The notes under the pieces are model-generated. The model was not told the DNA's origin and made no database searches. It saw only the letters and a list, made by a program, of their open reading frames with translations. From the NCBI GenBank assembly GCA_963575745.1, contig CAUYUJ010014274.1, positions 97,001-161,000 of the forward strand: DNA of 64,000 bases. Reading direction: 5' to 3'. The number at the start of each line of letters is the position of its first letter. Position 1 is the stretch's first letter. Positions 54,170 through 63,995 of the stretch are shown piece after piece. The position numbers and the translations under genes were made by a program. This DNA comes from Prorocentrum cordatum. Taxonomy: Eukaryota > Sar > Dinophyceae > Prorocentrales > Prorocentraceae.

Positions 54170-54969
54170 TTTTCGGGCCGAGGTGGTTTAGCGAGTTCGT
54201 GCCTCCAACCTCCTCCTTCTCTTGGGTGGGAAGTTGAACTCTCCTCCTACCCCGTCTGCCTGGGTCTTGAGGGGGCGTTCCGCAGGTGGTTGAAGGTCCG
54301 AGATGACCCGAAGACGGCTTCATGACGGCCCGGGCTGGCCGAGATGGCCTCCCAACATCGTGCAGTACATCCCACCATCGTTCAGCGTAGCTTCCAGCAT
54401 GCCTCCAAGAAAGTCCAATGCCATCCGAAAGCGGTTCCGAGTGGCCGCGGAGCCTCCCAGGGGCGCCCCCGAGAGGCCGTCATCATTCAAAGGCAGCAGG
54501 AAGATACATGAGTTGGTACATGATCGCCTTTCGCTTCCGACGGGTTCCGCGGAGGTCCAAGATGCCTCCAGGATGGCCCCGGCGAGCCCCGAGAAGCGCG
54601 CGAGGCGGCCCCAAACGCGCCGAAGAGGGCCCAAGAGCGCCTTGATAGGGCTCCGAAGAGGCCATTCTTCTGCCTCCAAGGGACGGAGAGTAATTGGCCC
54701 CCCCTCTTTGATCGACGGCCTCCGAGATGACCCCAAAGAGGCCGGTACACGCCCCCAAGAAGCCCCGAGAGAGCCCAAGATGGCCTTCTTCGGGCCCCAA
54801 GAGGGCCCACATGACTTGCACACTGGCCTCAAGAGGGCCCCATAGCCCCAGGATGCCTCAAAAAGGGTCCCAAAGCGTGACTGCATGCTGCTACGCATCC
54901 CTGGTCATTGGAGCTCGCTTGGCGATTGATTTTGGATATGCTGGTGGGGATGCGAGAAGCGTCGACAAC
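54170..54969 (+). mobile_element. Large element LTE-5 (diverged)
   Basis: Starts TTTCGGGCCGAGGTGGTTTA and GCGAG, aligned to the GGGCGTAGGTGGTCTAGAGAG start of other copies. It contains CTTTGATCGACGGCCTCCGA and CCAAGA-type repeats, and ends GCTGGTGGGGATGCGAGAAG and CGTCGACAAC. About 0.8 kb long, with substitutions at both ends. Confidence 0.65.
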
Positions 54970-55022
54970 TGGCCACCCGAACATGGCCGAGCATCGTTTG
55001 GACACGCGTCGAACCAGACTAA

Positions 55023-55229
55023 CAACGCCACATTGGCCAAGGTACCATCATCGAACTCATGCACAAGAGCATGGCCAGGGAGGCGACGCGGCGCAAAGCT
55101 TCGAACCTGTTTGTTTTCCTGCCCTGCGTGCGCCCGGATCTTTTCGATGATCCACAGGGCGACCCGTCAGCGCGATGCAGGCAACATCATGCGGGCCTGC
55201 ACAGTACGCGTGCTGTCGGTGGAGGGTGA
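55023..55229 (+). CDS. Possible coding fragment, unrecognised
   Basis: Between a TAA at 55,020 and a TGA at 55,227, a plus frame reads 'IIELMHKSMAREATRRKA' and 'LFVFLPCVRPDLFDDPQGD'. Its codons are largely G/C-ending and its amino-acid mix is protein-like. I cannot assign a family, and no start context or splice join is convincing. A CA microsatellite follows at 55,254. Confidence 0.2.
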   Translation, partial: QRHIGQGTIIELMHKSMAREATRRKASNLFVFLPCVRPDLFDDPQGDPSARCRQHHAGLHSTRAVGGG

Positions 55230-55253
55230 AAGAGGTTGGCGCAAACTGGGCAA

Positions 55254-55289
55254 ACACACACACACACGCACACACACAAACACACATCC
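55254..55289 (+). repeat. (CA)n microsatellite
   Basis: ACACACACACACACGCACAC-type run, interrupted once. Confidence 0.9.
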
Positions 55290-56095
55290 CGAGGATCACC
55301 TGATCGCCGATATATGCGACGCCGAGCGTGCACGCCAAATGCCCGGACCCCGCGGTCCGCCGCCTGGCTCGCCGACGTCGGGCGGCGAGCGCTGTCGCGC
55401 GTCGCCCCACCAGGGCGGCTGCGGCTCCGGCGGGCCGCCGGCAAGCATGTCGGGGTGACCACGCCAGTCCTGCGGGTGGCGGGCGGGCGGAGCGAGCACT
55501 TGCCGCGGAAGAACGAGCGACGCGGAAAAAACGAGGGACACCGCAGCGACCCCGCGCTCGCGGCCGTGGCTCATCGCCCCTGAGCCCAAGCGCGGCGCCT
55601 GCCTGGCCACTGGCTGCGTCAAGAGCGTGGCCAGTGCCCCATCAGCACGGGCGGGAGCATCCAGGCGAGCGCTCTCCAGAGATCCCCCTGACACCCTCAC
55701 GCCGCGAGCAACATGCACGACGCCAGGGCAAGTGTTGGCCGCTGTCAGCCTCGTCGGGGCAGGGGCCCAGTCCTCTGAAAAGACACGTGTCGAACAAGAA
55801 TCCGACGTCGGGTGTCTGGGGGGGGGCCTGCCCATTTGCGCTCAAAGCCTACCTGTCATGCTGCTTTGAAGCGACCAGGGCGGCATGCGGCTAGAGTGCG
55901 TTCCGAGACACGGTCTTCATTGAGGAACGGTGAAGGCGCAGATGGAAGAACATGCGCAGAGCGGATATCGCCACGATGCGCTCTCTGTCTAGGGCGGTGC
56001 TGGTCTCTTATGTTCTGTTCTCTCACTGAGCGCACAAATCTTCTAGGGGCCTCCGTCGCTTTTCCACTGCCCCTGGCCGGCGCCCGGGGCACAGG
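55290..56095. other. Unresolved GC-rich sequence
   Basis: A plus frame at 55,290-55,458 reads 'HLIADICDAERARQMPGP' and then Gly/Pro-rich sequence before a stop. Its start lies in the CA repeat. The rest is unrecognised. Confidence 0.25.
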
Positions 56096-56103
56096 AGCTA
56101 GCG

Positions 56104-56274
56104 TTAGGTCGGGCCTGTCCCCCTACAGGGGGATGTTGGCAGAAAAATTCTAAAAAATAGCACCAACATGCCAACATATGTTCAGAATGCTGAGAAATAG
56201 TCAAAAAATAGTCCTCCGAGTATTTTTCAACTATTTTCGAATATTCGTCCTGTAGAGGGACAGGCCCGACTTGA
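56104..56274. mobile_element. MITE-1 copy h
   Basis: This 171-bp copy starts TTAGGTCGGGCCTGTCCCCC and ends GGACAGGCCCGACTTGA. The perfect 8-bp duplication AGCTAGCG is at 56,096-56,103 and 56,275-56,282. Confidence 0.97.
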
Positions 56275-56282
56275 AGCTAGCG

Positions 56283-56794
56283 ACAGCAAATGCACCCACG
56301 AGTGGGCGAGCCTTGCCGATTCTTAGTGCGAGCGTCGGCGTCCGCACGGCGTCGACGCCGCGAGTGCCGAGCTGACGCTCGACTGGCTCGGGGGTCAGGA
56401 ATGCCCTGGGCTGCAGTGTGTGCGGAGTCTGGACTTCCCCGTGCCTCCTCCTCTGTCCTCCGCCTCCCTCCCGCGGGGAGCCCCGACTGTCCATGGCGCT
56501 CCAGGAGTCCGTAAAGTGGGACAGGGCAAGTGCCCTGCACTGCAGAAAAGTGCAAGCCAGCTGCCGCGCCACCAGTGTGGCCGGCTCTTCAGCCAAGATA
56601 GTCCCAATTCAATCATGTCTCGTCTATCTTCCCCGTCCTCCTTCTCCTCCTCCTCCTCCTCCTCCTCCTCCTCATCTACCTCCCTCTGTCTCTGTCTGCC
56701 CGCCATCCTCATTCGTTCCCACCCAGCCAATTGCTTCCCTGTTCCCTCCGGTCCTCCGTCTTCAAACATCCCACCTGCTCCTGCCGCCATGAGA
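56283..56794. other. Unresolved; TCC tract inside
   Basis: A (CTC)n tract at 56,636-56,675. No gene is recognised. Confidence 0.35.
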
Positions 56795-57001
56795 GGGGCA
56801 ACGATAGGGGGGGACTGGCATAGGGGGGGATGCATCGACCTGGAATCGGCTATACATCGCCCATAGATCGGCGATGGGACCCCGATAGTGAATCCGCACC
56901 TTCCTGGGCAGGTCGGGGCCATCGGGCCCCTCTAGGCGATCAATGGGCGATTCGGGGTCGATGCATCCCCCCCTATGCCTATCCCCCCCTATCGTTGCCC
57001 C
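56795..57001. mobile_element. MITE-3 copy b
   Basis: A 207-bp near-palindrome: GGGGCAACGATAGGGGGGGA and TGGCATAGGGGGGATGCATC at the left, with the complement CCTATGCCTATCCCCCCCTA and TCGTTGCCCC at the right. The centre has GATCGGCGATGGG and GGCGATCAATGGGCGATTC. No target-site duplication is obvious. Confidence 0.85.
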
Positions 57002-57182
57002 TGACCATCTGCCCCCTCCGTCCTCACCCCGACCTCTGGCGTGAATGATGCTTGTTTTCAGCCGCGGGTCTCTGGAGCTCGAAGCCCCTCCCTCCAGACA
57101 AGTTTTGGCTCACTCAGGGGAAAAGGTCGTTCGGCTCCACGCTCAACACCACCAGGGCAAATCAGCGCCACACAGGGAAGGA

Positions 57183-57246
57183 GGGGGAGGAGGAAGAGGA
57201 GGAGGAGGAGGAGGAGGAGGAGGAGGAGGAGGAGGAGGAGGAGGAA
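57183..57246 (+). repeat. (GGA)n microsatellite
   Basis: A nearly pure GGAGGAGGA run with a few GAA interruptions near its start. Confidence 0.95.
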
Positions 57247-57295
57247 GGACTACTGAGCCGAAAGAGGGGGCGAGGACGAGGAGGAGCTCACAAGA

Positions 57296-57575
57296 GCCAT
57301 CCACAACCGCTCAGCGGAGCCCTCACGCGGCACAGTGGGCCCTCCTCCGCCTCCTCCGATGAGGGAACGGCCTGGCTCAGGGGAGGGCGGGCCACGGCCT
57401 GGCATCGACGACGCATCGCCGACAGATCGGCGAGAGCTGTCCACAACCGCTCAGCGGATCCCTTACACGGCGCAGTGGGCCCTCCTCCGCCTCCCCCGCC
57501 AGGGGAAGGGCCTGGCCCAGGGAGGGCGGGCCACGGCCTGGCATCGACGACGCATCGCCGATAGGTCGGCGACGG
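57296..57575 (+). repeat. 140-bp tandem duplication
   Basis: CCACAACCGCTCAGCGGA at 57,301 recurs at 57,441, and GGCCTGGCATCGACGACGCA with TCGCCGA recurs likewise. The units extend over 57,296-57,435 and 57,436-57,575 with scattered differences. Confidence 0.9.
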
Positions 57576-57902
57576 CCCCGGCGACCGAGAACTTCCCCCC
57601 CAGCGCTCCCGGGAAGGATCGGGGCACCGAGGCCCCCATATGCCAGGCGGTGGCGCTCGGGGGTCGATATGCTTCCTCCGCGGGGCGAGCCCGCCGCTCT
57701 CGGCGCCTCGGCTCCTCGGTGCCCTGTGGGCACCCGGGAGATCGACTTCTGCGTGAGCTTCGCTGGTGGCGAAATCCCCCCGCCCGAAAATCCCCACCGC
57801 CTCTCCGGAGCCAGGACTCCCCCTCTTCTCCTGGGCCAGTACACCCCCCCGCCGACCCCTCCTACCCTCCAACAGTCAACCCGCATCAGAAGTATACGGA
57901 TG
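57576..57902. other. Unresolved GC-rich sequence
   Basis: Pro/Arg-rich frames on both strands. No gene is recognised. Confidence 0.3.
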
Positions 57903-58060
57903 CGCGAAAATGATGCACGGGCCTTGGAAGTCCGTTTCGGAGCTTTTCGAGCGGGGCGCGGCCAACGAAGGCGGCCAGGCATGGGCAGAGGAGGCAAATA
58001 TGCAAAGGTACCCTCGGGAAGGTTGCCCATCCTTCCCATGCGGTCTGGCTGTACTCTCCA
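57903..58060 (+). repeat. R-1 dispersed repeat, copy b
   Basis: GGGCCTTGGAAGTCCGTTTC, GGAGCTTTTCGAGCGGGGCG, GCAAATATGCAAAGGTACCC and GTTGCCCATCCTTCCCATGC follow the R-1 order. It is the best preserved plus-strand copy. Confidence 0.8.
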
Positions 58061-58204
58061 GAACCAGAACCTGCCTCCCTTCCCCCCTGCCAGAACAGCC
58101 CCCCGCCAACCCATCCACCCCCCCTCCGAAAATCAGAGCCACGAGTCCTCCCCCCTTCGACAGTCGTGGGGCCGGATCCCCTCGATCCGAAAATTAGAGA
58201 AGAA

Positions 58205-58416
58205 GGGTTCGGACCCTCCTACCCGCAGGCACGACGACGACGTCGTTATCGTCGATGCCATCGCCGTCCTCGACGACAATGCCGACAGCAACGACGACCA
58301 CGACCACGACGACGACGACGCCCAACGCTGGCAAACGACGACGACTACGAGAAGGACGACCAGGACGACGACCAGGGCGACGACGACGACGACGACGATG
58401 ACGACGACGGCCTCGA

Positions 58417-58448
<32 letters not shown>

Positions 58449-58590
58449 GCGGCGGAAGCGGCGGCGGCGACGGCGGCGACGGCGACGGCGACGGCGATGG
58501 CAACGGCGACGGCGCCCGCAACAGAAATTGCCGACGACGAGAATGACGAGAGCGTCGTCGATGACGACGACGACGACGATACTTCATGTT
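58205..58590 (+). repeat. GAC/GGC trinucleotide array
   Basis: Interrupted (GAC)n with a (GGCGAC)n centre at 58,420-58,510. Thr/Asp-rich plus frames are artefacts. Confidence 0.95.
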
Positions 58591-58839
58591 TTTACGTACT
58601 TCTTCCGGTCGACGTGCAAACGACGCCCCAAAGGGTCGAGCAGCTTCTCCCAGGCCATGGTGCCTCCGTGGCTCCGCTCCAGAGGCGGCGCCGCCCTGGC
58701 ACCAGCGAGCCCCGAGACGGCCCGAGCAGGCCCCGAGCCGAGAGCCCTTCGATCGGCACCGCCCGAACACACCTATACGACCACCCTCCAGGTGAGAAGG
58801 AGGTTCGGGGGGGGAGGAACCAATGTCTCACTCGATCGG

Positions 58840-59075
58840 TCTCACTATCGATATCACTATCGATCTCACTATCGGTCTCGCTCGATCGATCTCACTCGAT
58901 CGATCTCACAATCGATCTCACTCGATCGATTTCATTCGATCGATCTCACAATCAATCTGACTATCGATATCACAATCGATCTCAGTATCGATCTCACAAA
59001 CGATCTCACTTAGATCTCACTATCGATCTCACTATCGATCTCATTATCGATATCACAAAGGATCTCACTATCAAC
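58840..59075 (+). repeat. ATCGATCTCACT minisatellite
   Basis: About 18 units of 10-14 bp of the form ATCGATCTCACT, many carrying the palindrome TCGATCGA or ATCGAT. It passes directly into the CAT array. Confidence 0.95.
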
Positions 59076-59079
59076 GTCC

Positions 59080-59189
59080 TCATCATCAACATCATCGTCA
59101 TCAACGCCATCAATATCAGCATCACCATCACAATCGAGACACCATCATTCAAATCATCACCCCATCACCATGATCATCAACATCATCAG

Positions 59190-59229
<40 letters not shown>

Positions 59230-59696
59230 GGGACGCCATCATCGTCACCATCATCACCGACAACATCCTAATCATCGGGACACCAGCATCATCAGCAGCG
59301 AAACACCACCATCATCATCAATATTATCGTACCAGCATCATCATCATCATGAACAACATCATCAACATCATCATCACCGGGTCACCATCATCACCAGCAA
59401 CAACATCATCATACACATCATCATCATTGGGACACCATCATCATCGTCACCATCATCATCATCATCATCAGCATCATCATCATCACCAGCATCATCATCA
59501 TCATCGGGACACCATCAGCTCATCATCACCGCATCATCATGCTCATCATCAAAATCATCATCATCGTAACACCATCACCGTCATCATCTTCATCATCGAC
59601 ATCATCATCAGGACACCATCATCATCATCATCACCATCATCATCAACAACATCATCATCTTCAAATTCACCATCATCACCATCATCACCGGCACAC

Positions 59697-59736
<40 letters not shown>

Positions 59737-60023
59737 TTCAGCATCATCATCAGCATCATCACATCGTCCCATCATCATCATCATCATCAACATCATCATG
59801 ATCATCAACATCATCATCATCATCACCTTGACACCATCATCATCAGCAACATCAGCATCATCAACATTATCATCGGGACACCATCATCACCACAATGGCC
59901 CAAAATTATCATCATCATCATCAGCATCGTCAACATCATAATCATCGGGACACCAACATCATCAGCATCGGAACACCACCATCATCATCATTATCTCATC
60001 ATCATCATGAACAACATCATCTA

Positions 60024-60056
<33 letters not shown>

Positions 60057-60273
60057 GATCATCATTATCATCGGGTCATCACCATCATCATCAGCATCAT
60101 CGACATGTCTATCATCATCATCATCATCATTCACCATTCATCAGCATCATCATCAGCATCCGCATGAGCATGAGCATCAGCATCATCATCATCATCATCA
60201 TCCTCATCCTCATCCTCATCCTCATCCTCGTCCTCATTCTCATCATCACCATCACCATCAACATCATCATCAC

Positions 60274-60319
<46 letters not shown>

Positions 60320-60321
60320 GA

Positions 60322-60356
<35 letters not shown>

Positions 60357-60365
60357 GCATCGGGA
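59080..60365 (+). repeat. 1.3-kb CAT array with ATCGGGACACC insertions
   Basis: An interrupted (CAT)n array. The word CATCGGGACACCATCATC, or a close variant, recurs roughly ten times at irregular spacing (for example near 59,225, 59,275, 59,505, 59,875 and 59,945), giving a higher-order pattern. It ends with GCATCGGGACACCGACGGGA. Confidence 0.95.
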
Positions 60366-60393
60366 CACCGACGGGACACAGGCGGGACACAGG

Positions 60394-60545
60394 CGGGACA
60401 CCGCGCGGCACCGGCCCCTGGCAAGGAAACATTTGGTGCGGCCGCGCCTCGGCCGGAGGCGGGACACCGGCGGGACACCGCGCGGCACCGGCCCCCGCAA
60501 AGGAAACATTTAATCAGGCCGCGCCTCAGCCGGAGGAGACTTTCT
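60394..60545 (+). repeat. 77-bp tandem duplication
   Basis: CGGGACACCGCGCGGCACCG at 60,394 recurs at 60,471, and GGAAACATTT with GCCGCGCCTC recurs after each. The CGGGACACC word also links this unit to the end of the CAT array. Confidence 0.9.
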
Positions 60546-60909
60546 TCTCGCCCGCCCACGCAGCTTCGCCTCGCCCGCACGCACGGCACGCACGAACACG
60601 AAACCGAAACCGATTTCCCGGTAGGGGAGCTCTCCGTTCCACTTCGATCTCACCCCCTCACCTCCGACTCATAGCACGTGTGCGCCGCCCCCAGAAGACG
60701 CTCCTTGGGACTATCCTTTTCCGCAGACCTCAGAGGGCTCGACATTTCCGCATCTCGGGGACCCAGACCTCCCGACCCATTCATTGCTCCTCCTAGGCTT
60801 TTGCCGCTTGACGGCCCCCGCGGCCAGATAAAAAACCCTCGGGGGCCAAAAATGGCAGAGGAACCACACCTGACTCGACATCCCTAAGATCTCTAGGAGC
60901 ATGGTCAAG
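60546..60909. other. Unresolved; possible downstream exon on minus strand
   Basis: If the 61-kb exon continues, CAG|GTGTGG at about 60,874 is a possible acceptor, and the frame 'VWFLCHFWPPRVFYL' runs on to a stop at 60,711. This is speculative. Nothing else is recognised. Confidence 0.2.
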
Positions 60910-61127
60910 AGCAAGCCAGGACGGGGATCAAATCGGGTGAGGCTAAACTCGGGTGAGGATGAAATCGGATGAAGATAAGATCGAGTGACGATAAATCGAA
61001 AATCTCTGAGATGCGGGGGCTGTGCGGCAGAATGCCCTCTCAGAAGGCAGCGGGGGTTCTCAGACCCGGGGGCTTCCGAGCCCTCTGAAAAGACCCCGCC
61101 CCTTCTCACTTCCCCCCCCTCGCTCAC
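60910..61127. mobile_element. R-6 element, copy d
   Basis: Contains AGCCAGGACGGGGATCAAAT, repeated ATCGGGTGAGG-type words, AATCTCTGAGATGCGGGGGC, and a CCCCTTCTCACTTCCCCC and CCTCGCTCAC end. On the minus strand its first bases are GTGAGCGAGG, so the element boundary coincides with a potential GT donor of the neighbouring candidate exon. It lacks the GCGTTCCAGAACGC hairpins of copies a-c. Confidence 0.7.
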
Positions 61128-61805
61128 CCCCGACTCCCCACGCGCGGCCGAACCCGCCTGATCCGGCTGGGGCGGCAGCGGGCCCGCCGCGCCGACGAAG
61201 GCGCCGCCGCGCTGCTGGCGCACGTGGGCCCCGGGCGGTCCGCCCTGCCTGCCGCCGCCCGAGCCGCGGCGCTGGCCCGGCTCGGCCTGCGGGTGGGGCG
61301 CCGCCAGCCCATGGCCGCACGGGCTGCCCGCCGCCCCCTGGCCGAACGGCGCGTCGGCGGCGTGGCGCTGCGGGCCCTGGAAGCAGCCCCCCGGCGGCGG
61401 CGCGGCGCCCAGCTCTGCGTAGCGCGGGCCCGCCGCGGCCCCCCCGCCCCAGCCGCCGCCCGCGTAGGGCTCCGGGCCCCCCCAGCCGTGGTGCCGCCCG
61501 GGCGGTCGGGGCGCGGCGTGCGGCCAGGCGCCCTCCGCCCCGCGGCGCCCGCACCCGCCGCGGGCGCCGCCGCTCGGCGCTGGGTAGCCTGGCGGCGGCG
61601 GCGCGTCCTGCTGCCACGGGGCCCCCGCGTCGGGCCGCTCGGCGGGCGGCCCCTGCGGCTGCCACGGCGCGCCGGCCCCGCGGTAGGCCGCGGAGTGGGG
61701 CGGCGGTTCCGCCCACTGCGCCTGCGGAGCGTCGTGCTGCCAGCCGGGGGTGGGCCCGTGGCAGCCGCAGGGGCCAGCGGCGCGGGGCGGCGGCGGGGCG
61801 TCCAC
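61128..61805 (-). CDS. Candidate exon of a Gln/Trp/Pro/Gly-rich protein
   Basis: On the minus strand a 678-nt segment reads as a protein-like low-complexity chain with 'APWQPQG', 'APWQQDAPPPPGYPAP', 'PRPPGRHHGWGGPEPYAGG' and 'FQGPQRHAADAPFGQG'. Trp, Tyr, Gln and Asp recur in phase, and codons end mainly in G or C. It is bounded by a possible acceptor CGCGCCAG|GTGGAC (61,806/61,805) and a donor TCGGGG|GTGAGC (61,128/61,127). Upstream is purine-rich on this strand, so no good polypyrimidine tract is visible. I recognise no folded domain. Such sequence is typical of disordered regions of RNA-binding proteins. Other frames here are also open because of GC content. Confidence 0.4.
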
Positions 61806-62745
61806 CTGGCGCGCGGCAGCTGGGCAGCGGCTGCCAAGGGCCCCCCCCCCATCGCTTTGCCGCCCTGTCCTCCCCCCCCTGTCCTCCTCCATGCACCGTT
61901 TCCCTCCTCCCTGCCCCCTCCTCCTGCTCCTCCCCTGCTCCTCCTCCTCCCCCTCCTCCTCCCCCTCCTCCTCCTCCTCCTCCTCCTCCTCCTGCTTCCT
62001 GCCTTCCCTCCTTTTGCCTGCTCCCCCCCACCCTGTCTCCCTGGGCGCGCTGCGCGGCCCTTTCTGTGAGGCCGCGGTCGTTCGCTCTCCCGTGTTTTGC
62101 ATGCGGGAGCTGAACTTGGCTGTGGCGTTGGCGGTGACTCCTTGACACGATGTGCCGCCCGCCGAGTTCGGCAACGCGGACGGTTCGGAACTCGCGCCAC
62201 GACCTTCCTCCTCGTCCTTCTCCCTCATTCAACCTTATCGCCATCCCCACTCCTCATCCAACCTTCCTTGTCTCCCTCCCTCCCTTGCATCTATCCTTCT
62301 TCCTCCTCCTCCTCATCATCATCACCCCCCTCATCTCCTCCTCACTCTTCTGGGACTCGGAATCCGAAGAAAGGACAGTCGCGCAAACACAACTTGCCGC
62401 ATAGGTGATGGCATCCATCCTCCATCCACCGTTCCCCCTTACATCCCCCTAAACCGATCGCCCCTCGACCGCCGCCTCCACCTCTTCCTGCCTCGTTCCA
62501 CATCCCCACTTCTCCGCCTCCGCCGCCTCATCCCTCTCTTATCATCCCTCCGCTCCTCCGATTCCTTCCCACCCCGCAGGTCTCGTCAATAATACCGCAA
62601 TCAGAAAGCACGTGCGTTCCTTCATCCCTCCGTTCCATCCTCCTTCGTCCCTCTTCCGCCACACGGCGAAATTCTGCAACGAGAGGCCTGGTAATTGGGA
62701 TCATGTTACGGCGAGTTCGTGTCGTGACAACCCCGACGTTGGTTT
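61806..62745. other. Unresolved; pyrimidine-rich tracts
   Basis: CTCCTCCTCC tract at about 61,900-61,995 and pyrimidine-rich DNA at 62,210-62,580. Ser/Pro-rich plus frames are artefacts. No gene is recognised. Confidence 0.35.
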
Positions 62746-62994
62746 ATGACGCCGCGTAAATCAATCATTACTGAACGATTGGCGCTGCTCGGTCGCCAGA
62801 TCCTCCCTTTCTGGCCGATTCTGAACTACTGGACGCGCTCAACATTGACCGCCCTCGGCGGGCTCGCCGTCGCGTCCTGCACGACACGAGCCTACCGCAA
62901 GCTGCTCCCAGAACCTTGGGCGATACTAGGGGATAAACAAACCTACCTCGCTTTTGACCACCCTCGCTTCCAAGAGATACTCCAGATTTCGTAA
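62746..62994 (+). CDS. Short unrecognised ORF truncated by MITE-2b
   Basis: An 82-codon plus frame starts ATGACGCCGCGTAAATC at 62,746. It has an ordinary composition with a hydrophobic stretch ('LPFWPILNYW', then 'LTALGGLAVASC') that might span a membrane. It then reads 'LLPEPWAILGDKQTYLAF'. Its last codons ('LQIS' and the stop) come from the terminal repeat of MITE-2b at 62,980, so the original frame has been interrupted. I do not recognise a family. A minus frame is also open here, so coding status is uncertain. Confidence 0.3.
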   Translation: MTPRKSIITERLALLGRQILPFWPILNYWTRSTLTALGGLAVASCTTRAYRKLLPEPWAILGDKQTYLAFDHPRFQEILQIS

Positions 62995-63158
62995 TAAAAG
63001 GGAGAGGGTCTCAACCCTCCCAGATGAGAAGTTTTAGACCCCCCCGTGGGAGAACCCTCCAAAACATCTTCCCCAGACCCCCCCAGGCCCTCCAAGATAG
63101 CCTGGAAGAGACCCCCCCCCGAAATGAGACCCCCCTCCCTTCATTACGAAATCTGGAG
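62980..63158. mobile_element. MITE-2 copy b, TA-flanked (Stowaway-like)
   Basis: Terminal repeats CTCCAGATTTCGTAATAAAA and the complement CATTACGAAATCTGGAG are almost perfect over ~20 bp. TA lies at both edges (62,978-62,979 and 63,159-63,160). The interior carries GACCCCCCC words, the complement of those in copy a. Confidence 0.88.
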
Positions 63159-63160
63159 TA

Positions 63161-63549
63161 CCAACGATGCGAAATTGCAGCCTGTACTGGTCAGGCCGCT
63201 TGACAAGGAGGCGCGTGGTATGGCTTGGTTTTGCCTGGAAGCGAAAGCGGGGTAGCTAATTCACGCTCTGAAATACGCCTGCCACACTCAGGGCCACCGA
63301 AACTTCTCCCTGCAGGGACTCGGTCTAACGGAAGCCTCGAAACGCCCAGTGCCACGCGCAAACACAGCACGCGCGACTCTCACTCCTCCCAGCGGCGGGA
63401 GGGTGTGATATCCCCGGGGCTGCGGCCTCGGCCCGACGAGCGGCCGGAGAGACGCCTCCGTTTATGTTGGAGCTCACTCCTCTATTTCGGCGATAATGGG
63501 CATTATAGGGAGGGGGGGGGGGGGGCGAGGGGGGGGTTATATCGGCGGT
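63161..63549. other. Unresolved sequence
   Basis: A G run lies at 63,511-63,535. No gene is recognised. Confidence 0.3.
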
Positions 63550-63690
63550 CCTCCCCTTAGTGAAAACGGCCTGGGACCCACACCGACGGACCTGGACCCG
63601 CAAAAACGACGGCCGCGACGCCCCCTCGCAAACCGAAAACGGCCAATTCCTCAGTCGACGTGTCAGGGTAGGAGGTCTGTCCACCCCCGA
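63550..63690 (+). repeat. R-3 dispersed repeat, copy b
   Basis: CCTCCCCTTAGTGAAAACGG, GACGGACCTGGACCCGCAAA and CGACGTGTCAGGGTA match 19,842-19,985 almost base for base, with a few substitutions. Confidence 0.8.
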
Positions 63691-63744
63691 TTATACTGTA
63701 ACGCCCCCCCCGCCGCGTGTCTCCGACACTACAGCCGCGCCCGC

Positions 63745-63995
63745 GCGCACGACGACGATGAGCGACGAGCGACGAGCGACCAGCGACGAGCGACGACGAC
63801 GACGACGCGAGCAGCATATAGGTGACGACCTGCCCCGCAGCGCCTGCGTACACCACAATGCTCGCGTGCACCACAGCGCGCGTGTACACCACTGCGCCTG
63901 CGTACACCGCAACAGCCGTGTGCGACGCAACGCCGTGTACACCACAGTGTTTGCGTGCACCACAGCGCTGGTGTACACCACAGCGAATGTATAAC
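63745..63995 (+). repeat. GACGAGC and GTACACCACAGCG minisatellites
   Basis: GAGCGACGAGCGAC-type units (63,755-63,810) are followed by ~18-bp units of the form CGTGTACACCACAGCGC (about 63,845-63,990). The array may continue beyond the window. Confidence 0.85.
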
